Assembly: GCA_019424865.1 (NCBI GenBank)
Contig: JAHYYS010000008.1
Span: 1 to 45,387, forward strand
Source: a bacterium
GTDB lineage: Bacteria; Bacillota; Clostridia; Oscillospirales; Oscillospiraceae
Direction: 5' to 3'
Length of the DNA: 45,387 bases
Of this stretch, positions 17,251-25,448 are shown one piece after another; position 1 is the first letter of the stretch, and each line of letters starts with the position of its first letter. The position numbers and the translations under genes are program-made. The notes below the pieces were generated by a model. That model had not been told where the DNA came from. It searched no databases and was given only the letters and a program-made list of their open reading frames with translations.

Positions 17251-18198
17251 TCAGCGGAAATATACCAGCGGGTCCTCGGGGCGCTGTGCCTTCTCCACCG
17301 CGCTGGCGTACAGCACCACGCCCTCCCCCTCGTACACGTCGGCGTGTTCAAAGCGGATCTGGGCGTTTACCGTAATCCACTCCCCCTTGCGCAGGGAGCG
17401 GGCCCTGTCATACTTGCACAGAAAGCCGAAAAACCGGATGTCCTCGGCGCAGCAGGTCATGGCGTTGCGCCCGGGGACAAAGGTGCCCTTGGGCAGGCGC
17501 ATACCGGTCATGGCCTGGGCCTTGAAGGTAATGGTCTTGCCCACATAGCGCTCCGGGTGCTCCTGAATGTCCAGATACCAGATACCGTAGTCCTCGTCCT
17601 CCAGGTCGATGTGGGGCTCCTCCAGGGAATAGGGGAGGATATCCTCCACCTCCAGCTCCTCGCCCTGCTCGTCCTCAAAGACAATCTCGCACATCCGGTT
17701 CACCGCCCGGATGGAGCGCTTCCACCCGGACAGGGGCATGTCGGGCGTGCAGCGGTTAAAGAGCACCATATCCGCCTCGGTCACCATGTCCACCACCATG
17801 GACTGCATATTGTTCCGGTACAGGTCAAAGGTGGTGCCGTCAATGACGTCAATGGCCTGATACAGCCCCCAGTGCTTGGGCAGCTTCAAATCCCGCAGCA
17901 GCTGGATGGGCCACATGCCGTTATACTCCATCAGCACCCGCTCGGGCTGATAGCGGCGGTCAATTTCCGCCAAAAAGGCGGTGGTAATCTGCTCCTGGCT
18001 TTCGACGGGAACCACGCGGCAGTTCTGCCGGGACAGCTTCTCCTGGTCATACTCCTCCTCGCCGTCCTCGCAGCGCAGCAGCACGGTACGCTCCCCGTCG
18101 TTGAAATAATCCATGCTCAGGGTGTCGGTGAGCAGGGTAGTCTTGCCGCTGTCCAGAAATCCGGTGATCAGGTACAGCGGGATACGGGCATCACTCAT
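17251..18198 (-). CDS. CobW-type GTPase fused to a YcgQ/DUF1980-like C-terminal domain
   Basis: A 315-residue G3E GTPase of the CobW/P47K group, with P-loop GFLDSGKTT at 13-21. It lacks the CxCC metal site of zinc-transferring members. From about residue 195 the sequence (LDIQEHPERYVGKTI, RNAMTCCAEDIRFFG, GEWITVNAQIRF) resembles the C-terminal OB-like DUF1980 domain of YcgQ-family proteins, which often neighbour CobW and permease genes. It starts 12 bp after the larger CobW gene, so the two are one transcription unit. A role in metal allocation, probably zinc, is inferred. The YcgP-like permease partner is not in this window. Confidence 0.8.
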   Translation of the reverse strand: MSDARIPLYLITGFLDSGKTTLLTDTLSMDYFNDGERTVLLRCEDGEEEYDQEKLSRQNCRVVPVESQEQITTAFLAEIDRRYQPERVLMEYNGMWPIQLLRDLKLPKHWGLYQAIDVIDGTTFDLYRNNMQSMVVDMVTEADMVLFNRCTPDMPLSGWKRSIRAVNRMCEIVFEDEQGEELEVEDILPYSLEEPHIDLEDEDYGIWYLDIQEHPERYVGKTITFKAQAMTGMRLPKGTFVPGRNAMTCCAEDIRFFGFLCKYDRARSLRKGEWITVNAQIRFEHADVYEGEGVVLYASAVEKAQRPEDPLVYFR

Positions 18199-18210
18199 AC
18201 GCTCCCCCTC

Positions 18211-19329
18211 TTACGCCAGCAGGAACAGCTTTTCCAGCGCGTCCTCTTTCAGGTCGGAACCGATGACGCACAGCCGGCCGGTATAGTCCGCGCCGCCGTC
18301 CCGAATCTGGAACTCCCCGGGTACCAAATCGAAGTGGAGCCAGGTCTGGCCGTCCTCGCAGGGGAGCATCCCCTTGGCCCGGAGGATATAGCCGTAGTCC
18401 TCCCCCATGGCCAGGGCGGACAGGGCCTCCTGCAGATCCTCCCGGCTGTACTTGCGGGCGGTCTCCCGGCCCCAGGAGGTAAAGATCTCGTCGGCGTCGT
18501 GTCCGTGGTGGTGGTGATGGTGGAGGTCGCAGCAGGCGGTGCAGGCGGCCTCGTCGTGGTCATGCGCGTGCTCATGGTGGTGGTCATGCTCGTGTTCGTG
18601 CTCATGATCGTGGTGGTGATCGTGGCAGCCGCAGGAGCAGTCCTCCCCGTGGTCGTGGTGGTGATGGCCGTGCTCCTCCTCGCCGGCGTGCTCGCGCGCG
18701 ATCTCCGCCATCAGCTCCCGGGCCAGGGAGTGTCCGCCCTCCATGGCCTGCACAATCTGCTGGCCGGTGAGCTGGTCCCAGGGGGTGGTAATCATGGCGG
18801 CCTTCTGGTTCTTCTCCCGCAGCAGGCGCACCGCGCCGTCCAGCTTGCTCTGGTCCATCTTCTGGGTGCGGGAGAGCAGAATGGCCGAGGCGTGCTCCAC
18901 CTGGTTGTTGAAGAACTCGCCGAAGTTTTTCATATAAATCTTGGCCTTGGTGGCGTCCACCACAGTGACAAAGCTGTTGAGGTGCAGCGCCGGATTCTCC
19001 TTCTGCACCCGCTCCACGGCGGCGATGACGTCGGACAGCTTGCCCACGCCGGAGGGCTCAATGATAATGCGGTCGGGGGTATAGTCATCCAGCACCTGCT
19101 TCAGGGCGGTGCCGAAGTCGCCCACCAGAGAGCAGCAGATGCAGCCGGAATTCATCTCGGTGATCTCCACGCCGGCCTCCTTCAGAAAGCCGCCGTCAAT
19201 GCCGATTTCACCGAACTCGTTCTCAATCAGGACAATCTTCTCCCCCTGGAAGGCCTCGTCCAGCAGCTTCTTGATGAGCGTGGTCTTGCCCGCGCCCAAA
19301 AAGCCGGATACAATGTCAATTTTGGTCAT
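18211..19329 (-). CDS. CobW/ZNG1-type GTP-dependent metallochaperone with a His-rich loop
   Basis: A 372-residue G3E GTPase. It has the P-loop GFLGAGKTT at 9-17, the signature metal site CICC at 63-66, and the GTPase motif region followed by the CobW C-terminal domain. Between the two lies an extreme His/Asp/Glu/Cys-rich stretch (about 216-285) with runs of up to six histidines, alternating HDHE units and an added CSCGC cluster. Such loops bind Zn2+, Ni2+ or Co2+. CxCC-containing relatives hand zinc to client enzymes when zinc is scarce. Start ATG 19329 (MTKIDIV) is used; an in-frame GTG at 19350 sits on the ribosome site AAAGGA. No Zur box was confidently seen. Confidence 0.9.
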   Translation of the reverse strand: MTKIDIVSGFLGAGKTTLIKKLLDEAFQGEKIVLIENEFGEIGIDGGFLKEAGVEITEMNSGCICCSLVGDFGTALKQVLDDYTPDRIIIEPSGVGKLSDVIAAVERVQKENPALHLNSFVTVVDATKAKIYMKNFGEFFNNQVEHASAILLSRTQKMDQSKLDGAVRLLREKNQKAAMITTPWDQLTGQQIVQAMEGGHSLARELMAEIAREHAGEEEHGHHHHDHGEDCSCGCHDHHHDHEHEHEHDHHHEHAHDHDEAACTACCDLHHHHHHGHDADEIFTSWGRETARKYSREDLQEALSALAMGEDYGYILRAKGMLPCEDGQTWLHFDLVPGEFQIRDGGADYTGRLCVIGSDLKEDALEKLFLLA

Positions 19330-19389
19330 AAACTGGTCAGATCCTTTCACAAATCATGGTAAACAAGTGTTCTGCCCGCATCCGCGGGC

Positions 19390-20031
19390 CTATTCCCCGT
19401 CCAGCAGGGTGTCTGCGGTCTCCTCCAGCTCCCGGAAGAAGCGGCTGATGTGAAAGCCGTCGTTGACCGCGTGGGAAAACTCCCCGGCCACCGGCAGCCG
19501 CACCCGCTCCCCCTCCTGCCTGTACCTGCCGTACAGGACAAAGGGGATAAAATCCGTCTTTGGGTCGCCCCCGAAGCTGAAGGAGGTGAAGCTGGTCCCC
19601 GGCACGGCGGAGATGCCGCAGATATTTTCCGGCAGGTTCTCGTCCGCCACCAGTCTCCCGCAGGTGCGGGCCACCTGGCAGTCGTCCGCGAAGGCGCGGT
19701 AAAAGACGGCAAAGTCCGGGACATAGGGGGTGTACTTCATGGAAAACAGGGCGGGATTGTCCGCTCTGGGCACCGTGTAGAAGGGGTGCACCACGTCCCA
19801 CTGGCCGATCTCCCCCCGGCTGTTTCGTCCATAGCGGAACTCCGGAAAGCGGTTGATGACATTGGCCGCGCAGTAGACCAGGGCGGGATACAGGCGCAGC
19901 TCACGCCGGCGCAGCCGGGCCAGCAGGCCTGTGATGTCCAGCTCCACGGTCATATACACGGCGGTATGCCCAAAGAGGGAGAGAAACTCCGCCCGCTCCC
20001 AGGCGGCGGGATCAACCGGCGTAAATCCCAT
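19390..20031 (-). CDS. Chloramphenicol acetyltransferase-family protein (type A CAT fold)
   Basis: A 213-residue member of the classical CAT family, a trimeric acetyl-CoA-dependent O-acetyltransferase. The catalytic segment is SHAVNDGFHISRFF with His187 and the structural Asp191, matching the HHAVCDGFH motif of true CATs with S and N at two positions. The central part (YVPDFAVFYRAF, PGTSFTSFSFGGD) also matches. Length is close to 219. ATG 20031 lies 5 bp after the S41 protease stop, with only a weak ribosome site, so it is translationally coupled to that gene. A chromosomal, operonic location argues that it may not be a dedicated resistance gene. The substrate is unproven. Confidence 0.8.
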   Translation of the reverse strand: MGFTPVDPAAWERAEFLSLFGHTAVYMTVELDITGLLARLRRRELRLYPALVYCAANVINRFPEFRYGRNSRGEIGQWDVVHPFYTVPRADNPALFSMKYTPYVPDFAVFYRAFADDCQVARTCGRLVADENLPENICGISAVPGTSFTSFSFGGDPKTDFIPFVLYGRYRQEGERVRLPVAGEFSHAVNDGFHISRFFRELEETADTLLDGE

Positions 20032-20036
20032 GGGCG

Positions 20037-21908
20037 TCAGTCCCAAATCAGGTGGATCCCCTCCATCAGAGAGCAGATCACCCCGGCGGCCACCTCCCGG
20101 GTGACGTTGTCCGTGGGGGCCAGCCCGCCCACCAGCGCGCCCAGGGCGTCCAGGTTCCGGGCCGGCACCTGGGCCCACTCGGCATAGGTATAGTAGTCGG
20201 CCCACTCCTCCACGCTCAGCTCCTGCTGGGACAGGATGCGGCCGTCCATGCTGGCCCAGGCGGCCACGGAGGAGAGCACCGTCACCATCTCCTGATAGGT
20301 AATGGTGGCGTCAGGCCGGAAGGTCCCGTCCCCATAGCCGGCGATAAAGCCCATATCCGCCATGGCGGACACGGCCTGGGCATACCAGGCGTCCTCCGGC
20401 ACGTCGGAGAAGCCGGTCTCGCCCCCGCCCTCCGGCAGGTTCATGGCGGTGTCCACCATGGTGCAGAACTCGGCCCGGGTCACTGTGTTCTCCGGCTGGA
20501 AGGTCCCGTCCTCATAGCCCCCCACCAGCAGATAGGCGGCCAGCGTCTCAATCTGCTGGGCAAAGGGGCTGTCCTCAATATCGGTGAAGGTGCGCCCGGC
20601 GTAGTCCAGGCCCAGCTCCCGGGCCAGGTCGGCGGGCTCCACAGCCGTCCAGGTCTTGGAGCCGGTGCCCCGATACAGCACGGCGGCGGGGGGAATCGCC
20701 TCCAGCAGCTCGTCAAAGGCGGCCTGATACCCCTCCTGCTCCGCCTGAGCCAGATCCACATACAGGGTCTGCCCCGCCAGCTCCAGCTTCAGATAGCCGG
20801 AGGCCCGGCTGGGCTCGGCGGCGGAGAGCAGGCGCGCCACAGCGGCGGTATGCTCCATGGACACCAGCAGGGAGGGCAGCACCCCCACCTCGTGGTTGGT
20901 CACCCCGTCAGGGGAATAAAAGCGGTACACCGTGACCTTCAGGCAGTCCCCGTCAAACAGGTCGGGGCGGTTCTCCGCATCAAAAACCACCTGGGCCACG
21001 CCCTTGCCATAGGTGCGCTGTCCCACGGCAACGCCCGCCCCGTGATCCCGGATGGCGGCGGCAAACAGCTCCGAGCCGCTGGCGGAATAGGGGCTGGTGA
21101 GGATGACCAGGGGCTTGTCGGTCAAATCGCCGTAGCCCGCGGGAGGAGCCTCGTAATAGTAAATATCATTGGCGTCCCGGAAATAGACCATAATGGCGCT
21201 GCCCACAAACTGCCCGGCCGTCAGGGTGGCCGACCGGTCGGTGCCCCCCGGATTGCTGCGCAGGTCCATCACCCACAGGGCCACGTCGTCATCCAGCTCC
21301 TCCAGCGCCTGTCCCACCACGGTGGGGGTGCTCTCCCCGAAGCTGCTGCAGTCAATATACCCCGCGTCCCCCACCTGCTCATAGGTGACAATGGGGATCT
21401 CCACCGACCGGCGCACCAGGGTGTAGTCCCGTGTCTGGCCGTCCGACTGGCTGACCACGGTGATGGTCACCTGGGTGCCCTCCGCGCCGCCGATGGCGCT
21501 CTGGATGTCCATTCCGTCCGTCAGCGTCTGGCCGTCCACCGCGATAATCCGGTCCCCCGCTTCAAGCCCGGCCTCCAGCGCCGGGGAGTCGGGCAGGATG
21601 GACATAATGCGAAAGCCGTTGTCAAAGGCGTTCTGAACGGACACGCCGATGCCCACCACAGTCTCGCCGTTCACCGCGGAGAGGAACTTCTGATACTCCT
21701 CGGCGGACATATAGGTGGTGTAGGGGTCGTCCAGGGCCTCCAGAATCTCCTCCAGGGAGTCCAGCTCCATCACGTCCTCCGGAACGCCGTCCACATAGTA
21801 CTGCGCAAGCAGCTGTTTGGCGTCCTCCGCCTCCAGGGCGGCGGCAGGCAGAACCGTGAGGGTCAAAGTCAGGCACAGAGCCAGCAGTGCTGCAAGTTTT
21901 TTCTTCAT
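20037..21908 (-). CDS. S41-family C-terminal processing protease with C-terminal SLH repeats
   Basis: A 623-residue exported protease. It has an N-terminal signal peptide (MKKKLAALLALCLTLTLTV), a short helical region, a PDZ domain (about 80-165, VGIGVSVQNAFDNGFRI) and an S41 peptidase domain. Ser277 in SPYSASGSELF and Lys302 in RTYGKGVAQ are 25 residues apart, as in Tsp/CtpA. From about residue 430 there are S-layer-homology repeats (FTDIEDSPFAQQI, YEDGTFQPENTVTRAEF, then FSDVPEDAWYAQAV, YGDGTFRPDATITYQE) that would anchor it to the cell-wall polymer. The third SLH unit is degenerate. CtpB-like proteases can act in sporulation signalling, but the SLH anchor suggests a cell-surface role. ATG 21908 follows GGAGAAAAGC. 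Confidence 0.92.
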   Translation of the reverse strand: MKKKLAALLALCLTLTLTVLPAAALEAEDAKQLLAQYYVDGVPEDVMELDSLEEILEALDDPYTTYMSAEEYQKFLSAVNGETVVGIGVSVQNAFDNGFRIMSILPDSPALEAGLEAGDRIIAVDGQTLTDGMDIQSAIGGAEGTQVTITVVSQSDGQTRDYTLVRRSVEIPIVTYEQVGDAGYIDCSSFGESTPTVVGQALEELDDDVALWVMDLRSNPGGTDRSATLTAGQFVGSAIMVYFRDANDIYYYEAPPAGYGDLTDKPLVILTSPYSASGSELFAAAIRDHGAGVAVGQRTYGKGVAQVVFDAENRPDLFDGDCLKVTVYRFYSPDGVTNHEVGVLPSLLVSMEHTAAVARLLSAAEPSRASGYLKLELAGQTLYVDLAQAEQEGYQAAFDELLEAIPPAAVLYRGTGSKTWTAVEPADLARELGLDYAGRTFTDIEDSPFAQQIETLAAYLLVGGYEDGTFQPENTVTRAEFCTMVDTAMNLPEGGGETGFSDVPEDAWYAQAVSAMADMGFIAGYGDGTFRPDATITYQEMVTVLSSVAAWASMDGRILSQQELSVEEWADYYTYAEWAQVPARNLDALGALVGGLAPTDNVTREVAAGVICSLMEGIHLIWD

Positions 21909-22007
21909 GCTTTTCTCCTTTTTCTGCGGCGGCAGGTGCACACCTGCGGGCAGGGCCGCTGCAAAACCTTCCGTTTATTCCTTGCCTTTCAGAAATCCTT
22001 CTATGTC

Positions 22008-22035
22008 AAAAAGCCGCCCGCCAGGGCGGCTTTTT
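22008..22035 (-). terminator. Bidirectional terminator between purA and the S41 gene
   Basis: AAAAAGCCGCCC, a 4-nt loop and GGGCGGCTTTTT. It is symmetrical, so it works in both directions, and it ends the purA transcript 55 bp after the stop. Confidence 0.9.
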
Positions 22036-22089
22036 GCTCCATCGTCCAATTTCCGCCCGGGCCGTCCTCCGGCCCGGGCCGCGCTGCCC

Positions 22090-23382
22090 TTACAGCTTGG
22101 GGGTGCGCCGGGTCATCTCGTCCCGCTTGGGGCCGGTGGAGACCAGGGTAATGGGGGCGCCGATATGGGCCTCCAGGAAGTCCACATACTCCCGGGCCCG
22201 CTGGGGCAGGGACTCATAGTCCTGACAGCCCCGGATGTCGCACTTCCAGCCGGGCAGCGTCTCAAACACGGGCCTGGCCCGCATCAGGCTGGGCGTGGTG
22301 GGGAAGCGGTCCGTCACCGTCCCGTCAATCTCATAGCCCACGCACACGGGGATCTCATCCAGATAGCCCAGCACGTCCAGACAGGTCAGCGCCACCTGCG
22401 TGGCCCCCTGGACCATGCAGCCGTACCGGGTGGCCACCGCGTCAAACCAGCCCACCCGGCGGGGCCGGCCTGTGGTGGCGCCGAATTCGCCCTTGTCCCC
22501 GCCCCGGCGGCGCAGCTCGTCGCCGGCGTCGCCGGTGACCTCGCTGACAAAGGGCTCGGTGTGGGAGCCCACTGAGGAGGAGTAGGCCTTGGTGACACAG
22601 ATGACATCCTCAATGGCGGTGGGGGGCACCGCGCCGCCCACACAGCCGAAGCCGGCCAGGGTGTGGGAGGAGGTGGTCATGGGGAAGATACCCAGATCCG
22701 GGTCCTTCATGGAGCCCAGCTGACCCTCCAGCAGGATGGTCTTGCCCGCCTTCAGGGCGTCGTGGACAAAGCCCACCGTGTCCCCCACATAGGGCCGCAG
22801 CTCCTCCCGCAGGGCAAGCAGCTGCTCCATCAGCTCGTCCGTTTTCAGCGCCGGCTTGTGGTACAGGTGCTCAAAGAGCACGTTTTTGATGGTCAGCGCG
22901 GCGTCCAGCCGCTCCCGCAGCCGCTTCTCGTCAAACAGGTCGCACACCTGGATGCCGATTTTGGCGTACTTGTCGGAATAGAAGGGGGCGATGCCGCTCT
23001 TGGTGGAGCCGAAGGCCTTCCCCCCCAGCCGCTCCTCCTCATAGGTGTCCTGAAGGACGTGATAGGGCATCAGCAGCTGGGCCCGGTCCGAGACAATCAG
23101 GTTGGGGGCGGGAACGCCCTGGCCGACCACAGACTTCAGCTCGTCCACCAGCTTCCGGGCGTCCAGGGCCACCCCGTTGCCGATGATATTGGTTACGTGG
23201 GAATAGAAGGTGCCCGAGGGGAGAATATGCAGCGCAAACCGGCCATAGTCGTTGATAATGGTGTGGCCCGCGTTGGCCCCGCCCTGAAAGCGGATAACCA
23301 CGTCGGACTGGCTGGCCAGCATGTCGGTGATTTTGCCCTTGCCCTCGTCGCCCCAGTTGGCGCCCACAATCGCTTTTACCAT
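22090..23382 (-). CDS. purA: Adenylosuccinate synthetase
   Basis: A 430-residue enzyme that joins IMP and aspartate with GTP hydrolysis, the first committed step of AMP synthesis. The N-terminal GANWGDEGKGKITDML holds the catalytic Asp and the GTP/Mg2+ loop, followed by GANAGHTI with the catalytic His. Further family motifs are YSSSVGSHTEPF and TTGRPRRVGWFD. Length is standard. ATG 23382 follows CGGAGGAACAAC. An upstream in-frame extension to 23442 lacks a ribosome site and overlaps the promoter leader. It is monocistronic, with its own promoter and terminator. Confidence 0.98.
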   Translation of the reverse strand: MVKAIVGANWGDEGKGKITDMLASQSDVVIRFQGGANAGHTIINDYGRFALHILPSGTFYSHVTNIIGNGVALDARKLVDELKSVVGQGVPAPNLIVSDRAQLLMPYHVLQDTYEEERLGGKAFGSTKSGIAPFYSDKYAKIGIQVCDLFDEKRLRERLDAALTIKNVLFEHLYHKPALKTDELMEQLLALREELRPYVGDTVGFVHDALKAGKTILLEGQLGSMKDPDLGIFPMTTSSHTLAGFGCVGGAVPPTAIEDVICVTKAYSSSVGSHTEPFVSEVTGDAGDELRRRGGDKGEFGATTGRPRRVGWFDAVATRYGCMVQGATQVALTCLDVLGYLDEIPVCVGYEIDGTVTDRFPTTPSLMRARPVFETLPGWKCDIRGCQDYESLPQRAREYVDFLEAHIGAPITLVSTGPKRDEMTRRTPKL

Positions 23383-23456
23383 GTTGTTCCTCCGCGGCCC
23401 GGGATTCGCAACCGTCTGTCGGGTTTGCCTTATCCGGCCCATAACACAACGTCTGT

Positions 23457-23485
23457 ATTATACTGCTTTTTTTCCCGGGTGACAA
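23457..23485 (-). promoter_or_regulatory. Sigma-A promoter of purA
   Basis: On the minus strand TTGTCA (23480-23485), a 17-bp spacer and perfect TATAAT (23457-23462), giving a leader of about 70 nt. No purine riboswitch fold was seen in it. Confidence 0.88.
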
Positions 23486-23580
23486 GGGGAAACAGGGGAA
23501 AAGGGCGGCAAAAAGTTGCTTTGTGCGCCCGCTTTTTTCGGCAGCTGCGTCAGGGTCTCCCCGCTCCTCCCGCCTTCCGT

Positions 23581-23628
23581 CCTTTCCCGGGGCGGGGCTC
23601 TCCAGCCCTCCCCGCCCCGGGGAAAGGG
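23581..23628. repeat. GC-rich inverted repeat in the purA/23720 divergent region
   Basis: CCTTTCCCGGGGCGGGG pairs with CCCCGCCCCGGGGAAAGG (one bulge) around a loop of about 13 nt. It lies between two divergent promoters and follows no gene end, so it is not an obvious terminator. Function unknown. Confidence 0.5.
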
Positions 23629-23657
23629 GGCCGGGGACGCCTTTTTTCTCTTTGCGG

Positions 23658-23665
23658 CATAGAAT
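23658..23665 (+). promoter_or_regulatory. CATAGAAT, candidate mother-cell sigma (SigE/SigK) -10 element
   Basis: CATAGAATGG lies 55 bp upstream of the ferritin-like gene. The CATA core fits SigE/SigK -10 elements. An almost identical box precedes the Cys-rich mini-protein at 32980. A matching -35 is weak. Confidence 0.4.
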
Positions 23666-23719
23666 GGGCAGAAGCACAGGATATTTCCCGCCCATTCCGA
23701 TGTCCAAGGAGGTACTGAT

Positions 23720-24364
23720 ATGGAACAGCAATTTGACCTGCCCCAGCTGCAGACCGACCCGGAGACCTTCCGCAGGGTCTGGAGCCGGGTTATGCCCGAC
23801 CAGGAGAACAGCCCCCTGGTGGTTGTCTCCCAGCCCCAGCCCGCCCCGGCCCAGTCCCGGGCGGAGTCCGCCCCGGGCACCCCTCCGCCCGCCCCCGCGC
23901 CGGATCGGCCCCGTCCGCCCCAGACCGGGGCGCAGGCGTGTACCGAGGCCCCCCTGTGCCTGGGGGAGGAGGCCCGGCCCCACGCCCAGGAGCTGCAGCA
24001 GCTGATGGACCGGGCCCGGGAGGGGGCGGAGACCGGCCAGGCCCTCTCCCGCCGCGCCGGGAACTGGTCCCGCTCCCTGGCCGCCCTGGCCTCAGACCAC
24101 CGGCGGGCGCTGCGGCAGCTGTCCGCGGCCTATTTTCTGATCACCGGCCAGCGCCACCGCCCCGCCCAGCCCGCGCTGTCCCTGAACCCCTCGCTGCCCC
24201 TGGCCCTGCGGGATCAGTTCGTGTGGGAGCAGCGCTGGGAGCGGGACTGCCGCAGGGCGGCGGAGGGCTGCAGCGACCCCTGCCTTGGGGAGCTGTATCA
24301 GGAACTGGCCCGGGACGGGACCCTCCACGCCGCCGTGATCCGCTCCCTGCTGGAGCAGATGTAG
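23720..24364 (+). CDS. Ferritin-like-fold hypothetical protein with degenerate metal site
   Basis: A 214-residue protein with an N-terminal motif (LPQLQTDPETFRRVWSRVMP), a Pro/Ala-rich linker of about 50 residues (45-85), and a C-terminal helical bundle. The bundle pattern SRRAGNWSRSLAALASDHRR then AYFLITGQRHRP resembles rubrerythrin/ferritin-like proteins of the YciE-like type. The usual Glu and His ligands of the helix DExxH appear replaced (DHRRAL), so iron binding is doubtful. ATG 23720 follows CCAAGGAGG. A CATAGAAT box upstream suggests mother-cell expression during sporulation, which would fit a coat-associated protein. The fold is inferred from pattern only, and the protein is best called hypothetical. 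Confidence 0.65.
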   Translation: MEQQFDLPQLQTDPETFRRVWSRVMPDQENSPLVVVSQPQPAPAQSRAESAPGTPPPAPAPDRPRPPQTGAQACTEAPLCLGEEARPHAQELQQLMDRAREGAETGQALSRRAGNWSRSLAALASDHRRALRQLSAAYFLITGQRHRPAQPALSLNPSLPLALRDQFVWEQRWERDCRRAAEGCSDPCLGELYQELARDGTLHAAVIRSLLEQM

Positions 24365-24456
24365 CGGCGCTGCCCTTGACTGTCCTCCTGCTTCTGGGGT
24401 AAACTGGAGCAAAGGCCCGCCCCGCCGGGCGGCATCCCAGACGAGGTGACAGGTAC

Positions 24457-25401
24457 ATGCAGTTTCTGGAATTCTCTTATCCCTCCGCCGACGGACTCCA
24501 TACCATCCACGCCGCCCAGTGGGTGCCCCAGGGCCGGCCCCGGGGCGTGGTGCAGATTGTCCACGGGGTGGCGGAGCACATCGGGCGCTATGACGCCGCG
24601 GCCCGCTTTCTCTGCTCACACGGCTTTCTGGTCTGCGGCGAGGACCACCTGGGCCACGGCCGCACCGCCAGCGACGGGAAGTTCGGCTATTTCGCCCCCC
24701 GGGGCGGCTGGGAGCTGGTGGTCCGGGACATACGCCGCCTGCGGGAGCTGGTGGGGGAGCAGCACCCCGGCGTCCCCTATTTCCTTCTGGGCCACTCCAT
24801 GGGCTCCTTTCTGACCCGCACCTATCTGATCCGCTGGCCCGGCACGGTGGACGGCGCCGTCCTCTCCGGCACGGGCCAGGAGCCCGCCCCTCTGGTGGCC
24901 TTCGGCCGGGGCATCTCCGGGCTGCTGTGCGCCCTGCGGGGCCCGGGCTATGTGAGCAGGCTGGTCTACTCCCTGTCTCTGGGGGCCTATAACCGGAAGT
25001 TTCGCCCCAACCGCACCACCGGCGACTGGCTCAGCCGGGACAGCAGGATGGTGGATCAGAGCCTGAAGGACCCCCTTTGCTCCTTTCAGCCCACCGTGTC
25101 CATGTTCCGGGACATGATGACGGGGCTTCAGTTCATTGCCAGGCCCGCCAACCTGTCCAAAATGGATTTGGACACCCCCATCTACTTTTTCTCCGGGGAT
25201 CAGGACCCGGTCGGGTCCATGGGGAAGGGGGTCCGCAAGGTGGAGGCCATGTTCCGCGCCGCCGGCTGCCGGGACGTGACGGTCCGCCTGTATCCCGGCG
25301 GCCGGCACGAGATGCTCAACGAGGTAAACCGTCAGGAGGTGCTGGCGGATCTGCTCTCCTGGCTGGATGCCCGGCTGCCGGAAAAATCGGAAGCAACCTG
25401 A
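24457..25401 (+). CDS. Alpha/beta hydrolase, monoacylglycerol lipase / lysophospholipase family
   Basis: A 314-residue serine hydrolase of the Hydrolase_4 (MGL/PldB) family, probably cytoplasmic since no signal peptide is present. The oxyanion region is VQIVHGVAEHIGRYD and the nucleophile elbow is GHSMGS. The acid is in SGDQDPVG and the catalytic His is in YPGGRHEMLNE. Relatives cleave monoacylglycerols or lysophospholipids. ATG 24457 follows GAGGTGAC, a modest ribosome site. It is separated from the convergent SLH gene by a strong symmetrical hairpin and appears monocistronic. Confidence 0.9.
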   Translation: MQFLEFSYPSADGLHTIHAAQWVPQGRPRGVVQIVHGVAEHIGRYDAAARFLCSHGFLVCGEDHLGHGRTASDGKFGYFAPRGGWELVVRDIRRLRELVGEQHPGVPYFLLGHSMGSFLTRTYLIRWPGTVDGAVLSGTGQEPAPLVAFGRGISGLLCALRGPGYVSRLVYSLSLGAYNRKFRPNRTTGDWLSRDSRMVDQSLKDPLCSFQPTVSMFRDMMTGLQFIARPANLSKMDLDTPIYFFSGDQDPVGSMGKGVRKVEAMFRAAGCRDVTVRLYPGGRHEMLNEVNRQEVLADLLSWLDARLPEKSEAT

Positions 25402-25408
25402 TGAAAAG

Positions 25409-25444
25409 AATGTCCGCCCGGTTTCAAAGGACCGGGCGGACATT
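25409..25444. terminator. Bidirectional hairpin between convergent lipase and SLH genes
   Basis: A perfect 14-bp stem AATGTCCGCCCGGT/ACCGGGCGGACATT with an 8-nt loop, lying 8 bp after the lipase stop and 5 bp after the SLH-protein stop. U-runs are poor. Confidence 0.75.
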
Positions 25445-25448
25445 ATGT

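Noticed and set aside
11265..17351. Similar peptide EIVxxNFxRGVISxAHVxGND in open frames across repeat copies A and B2, with a partial match in D
   Set aside because: The peptide similarity follows from the DNA repeat itself. The frames have no ribosome sites, run through hairpins and end at unrelated places, so a protein family is unlikely.
18481..18680. DNA tandem repeat in the His-coding region of the CobW gene
   Set aside because: Codons vary (CAC/CAT/GAC/GAG mixtures) without a fixed period. It is a compositionally biased protein loop, not a tandem DNA repeat or CRISPR.
17344..19362. 672-residue open frame antisense to the two CobW genes
   Set aside because: Its Val-rich stretch is simply the complement of the histidine-rich loop; no other coding signs.
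20052..22151. 699-residue open frame antisense to the S41 protease
   Set aside because: The sense gene has signal peptide, PDZ, catalytic Ser/Lys and SLH repeats. The antisense translation is Gly/His/Gln-rich filler typical of high GC at third positions.
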